Source of the DNA: an uncultured Bacilli bacterium
Lineage (GTDB): Bacteria; Bacillota_I; Bacilli_A; RF39; UBA660
DNA: 10,128 nucleotides
NCBI GenBank assembly: GCA_944371545.1
Contig: CALVXT010000032.1
Coordinates: forward strand, 1-10,128
Reading direction: 5' to 3'
Position numbers and translations under genes: made by a program. Position 1 is the first letter of the stretch. Each line of letters opens with the position of its first letter. The notes under the pieces are model-generated. The model was given only the letters and a program-made list of their open reading frames with translations, was not told the DNA's origin and did no database searches. Positions 5,124 through 10,128 of the stretch are shown here, piece by piece.

Positions 5124-6323
5124 AATTACCGATGAAATTGGAATAATATAATTCTTTTCATCTAACTTTAATAATTTATCATAAAAACAAATTATCCCAC
5201 CTGTTCCAATATTTTTTTTAGATTGATTTAATTTTTCAAAATTCTTAATCATCGTTTTGTTAGGAGAAGCTGTTTTTTTTATTTCAAACGGATATAAAGT
5301 ATTGTTTTTATATAAAATCAAATCAATTTCATTTTTTTCTTTATCTCGATAATAACTTATGTTAGGCTTGATACCTCTTGCATTATATGATTTTATGATT
5401 TCACTTATTATAAACGTTTCTAGATAATGACCAGCATTGGAACTTAATTGTAATTCTCTGGCACTTTCCCAACCTGCTAAAAAGCATGCGAGACCTGTAT
5501 CCATAAAGATAATTTTAGGAATATGGGTTAGTCTTTTTAATTCTGACGATAAGTAAGGTTCTAGTAAATAGACTAATCCTGATGATACAAGAATAGATAG
5601 CCACGCCTTTGAAGTCGGAACAGTTACTCCTGCATCAAGCGCAAGAGCAGTATAGTTTAACTGTTCACCCGTTCTACTTGCTACACTGACAATAAATTTT
5701 TTAAAAGCTTCTAAATTACCTATTTCAGTGATTTCTCTGACATCTCTAGAAATATACGTATCGATATAACTTTGAAAATATAATTCTCTTTTTAAATTTT
5801 TATTTTTATATAATTCAGGCATTCCACCTTTATAAATAATTTCAAATAATTCATTTGCTTCAATTGGTGGAGCTTTTTTTAAATCAGTTGGATCAAATAA
5901 AGTTTTATTTGTATTTTGTTTTATTTCTGAATACGTAAAACTATTTAAATTAATGATTCCTACACGACCAGCTAAGGATTCTGATGCTTTTTTCATTAGA
6001 TGAAATTGTTGAGAACCAGTTAACCAATACATCCCATATTCTTCTACTTCATCCACTTTCATTTTTAAATAAGTAAAAAGATTTGGAGCATACTCTGCTT
6101 CATCAATCAATAAAGGATAGGGATGTTCTTCTAAAAATAATTTTGGATCTTTGTTTGCTTGATTACGTAAAACTTCATCATCTAACGAAACATATTCCAT
6201 ATTTTTAGGTTTTAGACTTAATAATAAAGTTGTTTTTCCTACTTGTCTAGGTCCTGTCACTAAAAGAATTTTAAAATTGTTGTTAATCTCATCAATAATC
6301 TTTTTTGCTTCTCTTTCAAACAT
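5109..6323 (-). CDS. AAA-family ATP-binding protein with DUF4143 C-terminal domain
   Basis: With ATG 6323 as start the protein has 404 residues. That start has an AGAAGG ribosome site 7-8 nt upstream; GTG 6332 is an alternative that adds three residues. Walker A is GPRQVGKT (24-31), Walker B LLIDEAEYAP (71-80), a sensor-like LTGSQQ is at 101-106 and an arginine-finger-like LAGRVG at 118-123. The C-terminal half is DUF4143, with E332-x-D334 and E347-I-K349 spaced like a PD-(D/E)XK nuclease-type core. These proteins are very common and often multi-copy in gut bacteria and archaea. Their function is not established, though links to mobile elements and toxin-antitoxin-like behaviour have been proposed. 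The gene appears complete, with its own promoter next to a repeat block and no clear terminator before cotJAB. Confidence 0.88.
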   Translation of the reverse strand: MFEREAKKIIDEINNNFKILLVTGPRQVGKTTLLLSLKPKNMEYVSLDDEVLRNQANKDPKLFLEEHPYPLLIDEAEYAPNLFTYLKMKVDEVEEYGMYWLTGSQQFHLMKKASESLAGRVGIINLNSFTYSEIKQNTNKTLFDPTDLKKAPPIEANELFEIIYKGGMPELYKNKNLKRELYFQSYIDTYISRDVREITEIGNLEAFKKFIVSVASRTGEQLNYTALALDAGVTVPTSKAWLSILVSSGLVYLLEPYLSSELKRLTHIPKIIFMDTGLACFLAGWESARELQLSSNAGHYLETFIISEIIKSYNARGIKPNISYYRDKEKNEIDLILYKNNTLYPFEIKKTASPNKTMIKNFEKLNQSKKNIGTGGIICFYDKLLKLDEKNYIIPISSVINISK

Positions 6324-6346
6324 AAAAAGCACCTTCTTTCCTCTGT

Positions 6347-6374
6347 ATATTATCGTTTGATTTTAAAAAGTCAA
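6347..6374 (-). promoter_or_regulatory. Candidate promoter of the AAA ATPase gene
   Basis: On the minus strand, -35 TTGACT (6369-6374) and -10 TAATAT (6347-6352) are 16 bp apart, about 25 bp before the start codon. The -35 box is formed by the first unit of the 23-nt repeat block, so factors binding the repeats could affect expression. Confidence 0.45.
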
Positions 6375-6449
6375 GCTGTTCATTTTAAATTAGTCGGGGT
6401 ATTCATTTTAAAAAAGTCAGGATATACATTTTAAATTAGTCAAAAAAAG
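6358..6449. repeat. Four tandem 23-nt imperfect repeats
   Basis: The units begin at 6358, 6381, 6404 and 6427. Each has the core ATTTTAAAWWAGTC followed by a variable 8-nt part; units 2 and 4 share CATTTTAAATTAGTC, and units 1 and 3 have A-rich cores. The constant 23-nt period is about two helical turns. They fill nearly all the space between the ATPase start and the P-type ATPase stop. Multiple short end repeats are a feature of IS21-family element termini, so this may be an element end or remnant, but no istA/istB is present. A regulator-binding array is the alternative. Confidence 0.7.
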
Positions 6450-6470
6450 AATATGATTTTATTCATACTC
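6442..6470 (-). terminator. Factor-independent terminator of the P-type ATPase gene
   Basis: On the minus strand GAGTATGA (6463-6470) pairs with TCATATTC (6449-6456), 8 bp including one G-U, around a 6-nt loop, and is followed by seven T's (6442-6448). It overlaps the last codons and stop of the ATPase gene. Confidence 0.8.
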
Positions 6471-8822
6471 TATGTTTATTGTTGGGTCTAATTTATGAAA
6501 GGCTTTTGAAATAAAATAATTTAATCTTCTAAATATGTAAAGAGAATCAATGGTTAGAACAAAGCCAATCAAACATGAAGTTGGAGTCATTGGGCTAAGG
6601 CTAAAGAATTCATTTTGAAAAATTGCACAATATAAGAAACCTAAAATCATGAGAGTTAATAGAGATACTCGAATTACGTTAAATGGTTTACAAATTTTAT
6701 ATAAATGAATAAAGCCTGTAATTGCTGTTAAAAATACACAAAGAGAAGTTTCTAGACCTTCATCTAAATGAAAGACGTTTGCAAATATTGTAACAAGAAC
6801 AATGTTAAAAACTACTGTTAAAGCTGTTGGTAAGCTTTTGCTTACAATTTTTAATAGAAATTTTCCTTTTATTAAATCATTGTTTGGTTCTAATGCTAAA
6901 ATGAAAGACGGAATTCCAATTGTGAATCCTGTAATTAATGTGAGTTGTATTGGAATAAAGAAATACTTTGAAGAAATGATGATGCTAAATAGAATTAAAA
7001 GAACTGTATAAATGGTTTTTACTAAAAGAAGTGATGAAGATCTTTCTATGTTGTTTATTGTTCTTCTTCCTTCAGCAACTACCTCAGGTAAAGCATCAAA
7101 GTTGTCGTTTAAAAGTACAAGTTGAGAAACATTTCTCGCGGCATCTGAGCCACTCGCGATTGATATAGCACAGTCACTTTTCTTTAAGGCTAACACATCG
7201 TTTACTCCATCACCTGTCATTGCAACTGTTCTACCACTCTCTTGTAAAATTTCAATAATCCATTTTTTTTGTTTTGGTGTTACTCTTCCAAACACATCAT
7301 ATTTTTGAACTACTTTTTCTAATTCGTCTTTATTTAAATCTACAATATCTAATCCTTTAACATTTTTTAATCCTACTTTATTTGCAATATTTAAAACGGT
7401 AGATACATTATCTCCTGAAATGATTTTTACCATAACTCCTTGTTTTTTAAAGTAATCTAAGGTTGCTTTGGCTTCTTTTCTAACAATATCTTCAATTAAA
7501 ATAATGCCAATTGCTTCTATTTTTTCTGGTTTATCACTTAATACTTTTTGACTCCCCAAAAGTAAAACTCGATAATCCGTTTGATATTTTTTTATTTCTT
7601 TTACTATTTTGCTTTTTTCTTTTAAAAGAACTTCTGGTGCTCCTAAATAGTAAGCATCTTTATCTTTAAAAGAAATGGCTGAAAATTTTCGTTCTGATGA
7701 AAAAGCAATTGATTTTGATTTTTTCCAAGTACTTTTTTTTGTAAAACGTTCTTTAATAGCTATCATTGTTGCATTTGTATCGAGAGAATTTTCTGCAAAT
7801 GCATTTATGATTTCTTCCATTTCTTCTTTCGTGTGCTTTTCTAAGGGGGTAAAATCTACTACTTGCATACGTCCTTCTGTTAAAGTTCCTGTTTTGTCTA
7901 AACAAATCACATCTACTCTTGCTAATGTTTCCATACAATATAATTGTTGCACTAATACTTTATATTTTGAAAGTCTAATTACACTTACAGCCATGACTGA
8001 GCTAGTGAGTAACACTAATCCTTCTGGAATCATTCCAATTAAAGAAGCTACTGTTCCAAAAATTGCTTGTGGAACATTTCCATCTGTGGCATTTACTTGA
8101 CTAAAATACATGATAATACCAATTGGAATGATAAAAATGGATAAGATTTTTAAAAGCTTTTCAAATGAATCCATTATAACTGAATTGGCTTTTTTTTGAT
8201 ATTTTGCTTCTTTAGATATTGTCGCGACATAATTATCTTGTCCTACATGCTCTACTTTAGTTGTACAACTCCCACTTACAATGAATGATCCTGATAGAAG
8301 CATATCTCCTTTTTTCTTTAAAATAGCATCTGGTTCCCCTGTTAAAAAAGATTCATTTACTTCTACTTCTCCATCTAAAATGATTGAATCAGCGACAATT
8401 TGATGGCCTACAGTTAGAATAGTTACATCATCTAAAACCAGTTCGTCTAGGGATAGTTCTTCTTTTTTTCCTTCACGTATCGTTGTTACCTTTGATTCAG
8501 AAATTACGGATAAGCGATCAATAATTTTTTTCGATATAATTTCTTCTACAATACTTATAATCGAATTAATGATAATTACCCCCATAAATAAGCAGTTTTT
8601 TAATCCTTCAAACAACTCATTGTTTATAATGCCTGCAGTTAAAACCGCGGCACCTAAGGCGATATTTAAAAAATTAAAATATGTAAAAAAGTTACTAGCA
8701 ATGATTTGTTTTATGGATTTCGTTTTCGGTTGATCATCAAAATTCACTAATCCTTCGGAAATTCTGTTTGCTACTTGTTCTTGTGTAAGACCAAAATCTT
8801 TTTTGGGCTCATATCTTTCCAT
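6459..8822 (-). CDS. HAD-type P-type cation-transporting ATPase
   Basis: A complete 787-residue E1-E2 ATPase in the cytoplasmic membrane that moves a cation at the cost of ATP. Membrane hairpins lie at about 43-66 and 77-96. The actuator-loop TGE is at 161-163. A further hairpin at about 223-240 and 252-283 includes the ion-site motif IPEGL (265-269). The phosphorylated aspartate is D309 in CLDKTGTLTE, the hinge motif is TGDGVND (536-542), and the remaining membrane segments lie beyond about 597. The IPEGL/LARVDVICLDKTG pattern resembles the Exp7-type ATPases of Gram-positives more than the CPx heavy-metal pumps; no N-terminal metal-binding CxxC is present. Ion specificity (Ca, Mn, Mg or other) cannot be set from sequence. 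Ribosome site GGTGA lies 6 nt before ATG 8822. It is transcribed alone, with its own promoter and terminator. Confidence 0.92.
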   Translation of the reverse strand: MERYEPKKDFGLTQEQVANRISEGLVNFDDQPKTKSIKQIIASNFFTYFNFLNIALGAAVLTAGIINNELFEGLKNCLFMGVIIINSIISIVEEIISKKIIDRLSVISESKVTTIREGKKEELSLDELVLDDVTILTVGHQIVADSIILDGEVEVNESFLTGEPDAILKKKGDMLLSGSFIVSGSCTTKVEHVGQDNYVATISKEAKYQKKANSVIMDSFEKLLKILSIFIIPIGIIMYFSQVNATDGNVPQAIFGTVASLIGMIPEGLVLLTSSVMAVSVIRLSKYKVLVQQLYCMETLARVDVICLDKTGTLTEGRMQVVDFTPLEKHTKEEMEEIINAFAENSLDTNATMIAIKERFTKKSTWKKSKSIAFSSERKFSAISFKDKDAYYLGAPEVLLKEKSKIVKEIKKYQTDYRVLLLGSQKVLSDKPEKIEAIGIILIEDIVRKEAKATLDYFKKQGVMVKIISGDNVSTVLNIANKVGLKNVKGLDIVDLNKDELEKVVQKYDVFGRVTPKQKKWIIEILQESGRTVAMTGDGVNDVLALKKSDCAISIASGSDAARNVSQLVLLNDNFDALPEVVAEGRRTINNIERSSSLLLVKTIYTVLLILFSIIISSKYFFIPIQLTLITGFTIGIPSFILALEPNNDLIKGKFLLKIVSKSLPTALTVVFNIVLVTIFANVFHLDEGLETSLCVFLTAITGFIHLYKICKPFNVIRVSLLTLMILGFLYCAIFQNEFFSLSPMTPTSCLIGFVLTIDSLYIFRRLNYFISKAFHKLDPTINIEYE

Positions 8823-8846
8823 GTAAAATCACCAACTTATGAATTT

Positions 8847-8855
8847 ATTATAGCA
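8847..8855 (-). promoter_or_regulatory. Extended -10 promoter of the P-type ATPase gene
   Basis: TGCTATAAT on the minus strand is a perfect extended -10 element about 25 bp before the ATG. A TTGTCA (8876-8881) lies 23 bp upstream, too far for a normal -35, so the extended -10 probably carries the promoter. Confidence 0.6.
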
Positions 8856-8933
8856 TACTTCCTAAGAAAAATTTCTGACAATTTTGTAAGAAAAACAATC
8901 TTGTCTTGTTGTATACTTTTAAATAAATTTCAT

Positions 8934-8962
8934 AAAAAAAGAAATGATTTTTAGTTCATTTC
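8934..8962 (-). terminator. Factor-independent terminator of the 171-residue protein gene
   Basis: On the minus strand GAAATGA (8956-8962) pairs with TCATTTC (8941-8947), 7 bp around an 8-nt loop, followed by seven T's (8934-8940). The stem overlaps the stop codon region. Confidence 0.8.
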
Positions 8963-9466
8963 CATTCTTTTTGCTCGTGACATGTCTCGAGGGGCAGTTA
9001 TCTGAAAAAGATTTTCTTCGTGTTTAAAGTCATTTGAGGTAAAGCCTAAATTTTCTAAAGATTTTAAAAGTCGTTGTTTTCTTATATATCCTTCTATTGA
9101 ATTTCCTCCTAAAATAGGACTAAATTCGAATAAAAATATATCATCATATGGGCAAATACTAGGATCTAATAAAAGCATTTTACTTTCTGATGAAGATATT
9201 TTTTGACTATTTAACATAGTCTCCCAGTATTTATGAAGCATGCGATTACGAAAATTATAATCAACTTTATCTGTTTTTCTCATAATTACTGTTGCTTCTT
9301 CTTCGATAATTACTCTTTGGAATAAAGCTTTTAAAAATGCTTCTTTTCCATATTGTAATTCTAAGTCAATCGTTGTTTGATAAGCTAAAATCACGTTTTC
9401 TATACTGCGCTTTTGCTGAACATTTTTAATTATTTCTCTTGTATTTAATAACTCTTCTTTAGTCAT
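8951..9466 (-). CDS. Hypothetical protein, 171 residues
   Basis: I do not recognise this family. The protein is soluble, with no signal peptide or membrane segment. The first 60 residues look largely helical and charged. A middle stretch (about 95-122) holds SESKMLLLDPSICPYDDIFLFEFSPI, rich in hydrophobic residues with one cysteine, and the C-terminus is basic (RDMSRAKRMEMN). It is a real gene by context: a consensus promoter (9492-9520), an AAAGGAAG ribosome site (9473-9480) 6 nt before ATG 9466, and a terminator at its end. It is a single-gene transcript between a P-type ATPase and a transposase, with no partner that hints at function. Confidence 0.75.
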   Translation of the reverse strand: MTKEELLNTREIIKNVQQKRSIENVILAYQTTIDLELQYGKEAFLKALFQRVIIEEEATVIMRKTDKVDYNFRNRMLHKYWETMLNSQKISSSESKMLLLDPSICPYDDIFLFEFSPILGGNSIEGYIRKQRLLKSLENLGFTSNDFKHEENLFQITAPRDMSRAKRMEMN

Positions 9467-9491
9467 TTTTTTCTTCCTTTCGTGCTAGAAT

Positions 9492-9520
9492 ATTTTATAG
9501 AATTATTTTCTTGTTGTCAA
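9492..9520 (-). promoter_or_regulatory. Consensus promoter of the 171-residue protein gene
   Basis: A perfect -35 TTGACA (9515-9520) and -10 TAAAAT (9492-9497) are 17 bp apart, the optimum. Two near-identical 10-nt direct repeats (CTATTTACAG at 9521-9530, CTATTCACAG at 9534-9543) sit immediately upstream of the -35 box, a position typical of activator or repressor sites. Confidence 0.75.
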
Positions 9521-9560
9521 CTATTTACAGTTACTATTCACAGCCAAAGTGAAACAACGG

Positions 9561-9591
9561 AAAAAATTGACTAGTTTTCTAGTCATTTTTT
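9561..9591. terminator. Bidirectional terminator at the end of the transposase fragment
   Basis: A perfect 7-bp stem (TGACTAG 9568-9574, CTAGTCA 9579-9585) closes a TTTT loop. It is flanked by A6 on the left and T6 on the right, so either strand ends in U's. It contains the transposase stop codon. Confidence 0.7.
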
Positions 9592-10128
9592 ATATGCAAG
9601 AATTTCTTCCAAATTATATGGATGACTACTCATTAGTCTTACGCAAGCATCTATAATGTTAATTCCGTTTTTCTTACACGTTTCTATATAGCTTCTAATT
9701 CTCGCATAATTTTTTGCTGTTTCTATATTTTTAAATTGACCACTTATCTTCATTTTTGATTTTACTGGTCTTATATTTCTTTCAGATGTATTATTGGTAG
9801 ATGGTATATCAAATCTATATACCCATAGTAAGTAGTTCTTTTTGTACTTTTCTAAATCTTTGATTAAATTCTTTTCTTCTTTCATAAAGTAATTATTGCT
9901 ATCTCTTTCGTTTATTTCTTTTGCTTCTTCAAGAATTTTATCATAACTTTTTTCTAGTGTTTCTAAATATTCTCTACTAAAAGATTCTACTTTACTATTC
10001 ATCAATTTATTTCTATCTTGATTTGTCTTGGATAATAATTCTTTTAGTTGTTCACACCATTCATGTTTTGTGTTTTCTTTCATCTTTTTTAATCTTCTTA
10101 TTACATGTATCAAACATTCTACATTCTC
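9583..10128 (-). CDS. IS66-family transposase, C-terminal part (cut by window edge)
   Basis: The frame is open through the right edge, giving 181 visible residues of the C-terminal catalytic region; the real start is outside the window. Near the left end of the visible part, CLIHVIRRLKKM resembles the H-x2-R-x-L block of IS66 transposases (AHLLRELK). The DDE-domain end is clear: FDIPSTNNTSERNIRPVKSK contains the N-N-x-x-E-R motif with the third catalytic acid, followed by KISGQF, ARIRSYIETCKKNGINI and the final helix. The central insertion is rich in lysine and glutamate. I found no terminal inverted repeat in 9467-9582, so the left end of the element is not defined. Whether the upstream part is intact, and so whether the element is active, cannot be judged here. 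Confidence 0.85.
   Translation of the reverse strand, partial: ENVECLIHVIRRLKKMKENTKHEWCEQLKELLSKTNQDRNKLMNSKVESFSREYLETLEKSYDKILEEAKEINERDSNNYFMKEEKNLIKDLEKYKKNYLLWVYRFDIPSTNNTSERNIRPVKSKMKISGQFKNIETAKNYARIRSYIETCKKNGINIIDACVRLMSSHPYNLEEILAYKK

Noticed and set aside
6358..6449. Short CRISPR array
   Set aside because: The period is only 23 nt, the variable parts are 8 nt, the repeats are imperfect and no cas gene is present.
7675..8100. Plus-strand frame of 141 residues and an overlapping minus-strand 61-residue frame inside the P-type ATPase gene
   Set aside because: Both overlap the phosphorylation-domain coding region with its intact DKTGTLTE motif and show no family features.
1..10128. 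Alternative genetic code with TGA read as Trp, as in some Mollicutes-related bacteria
   Set aside because: The genes close correctly under the standard code, tryptophans are encoded by TGG, and the transposase ends with TGA just where the family ends.

Overview
The window is AT-rich DNA with standard-code genes. Its content (a fused cotJA/cotJB gene with cotJC, TagD-like and P-type ATPase genes, an IS66-type transposase fragment, and a membrane-anchored lectin-like surface protein) points to an uncultured, probably gut-dwelling Firmicutes/Bacilli lineage (Erysipelotrichales or RF39-like). This placement is inferred from gene style and composition, not from a marker gene.

The standout is at the left end, on the minus strand: a diversity-generating retroelement (DGR). 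A 410-residue surface protein (476-1708) carries a 100-bp variable repeat (VR, 551-650) near its 3' end. A matching 100-bp template repeat (TR, 245-344) lies just downstream of the gene. I aligned the two by eye without gaps. There are 22 mismatches, and 21 of them sit at adenines of the TR (coding strand), changed equally to T, C and G (7 each). That is the signature of adenine-specific mutagenic retrohoming. TR codons are mostly AAC/AAT, and 16 codons differ in the VR. The TR is followed at once by a two-tier hairpin (190-241) and then by the start of a gene (1-151, running off the left edge) whose residues resemble the MutS N-terminal domain, as in the MutS-like accessory proteins of some DGRs. 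The reverse transcriptase is not in the window and should lie beyond the left edge. The target gene's promoter has an uninterrupted 11-bp G tract between its -35 and -10 boxes, so expression may also be phase-variable.

The middle holds two overlapping minus-strand genes of the dCTP deaminase/dUTPase fold (1915-2991, two domains; 2978-3532, one domain), in which the family's active-site motifs are divided among three domains. A divergent plus-strand TagD-like nucleotidyltransferase (3645-4031) converges on cotJC through a shared bidirectional terminator. The fused cotJA-cotJB gene and cotJC (4046-5042) form a spore-coat operon with an 8-nt overlap.

The right half, all on the minus strand, has a DUF4143-type AAA ATPase (5109-6323), a block of four 23-nt repeats upstream of it, a P-type cation ATPase (6459-8822), an unrecognised 171-residue protein with a strong promoter (8951-9466), and the C-terminal part of an IS66-family transposase cut by the right edge (9583-10128). 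Factor-independent terminators separate most of these units. I saw no tRNA, rRNA or CRISPR array.
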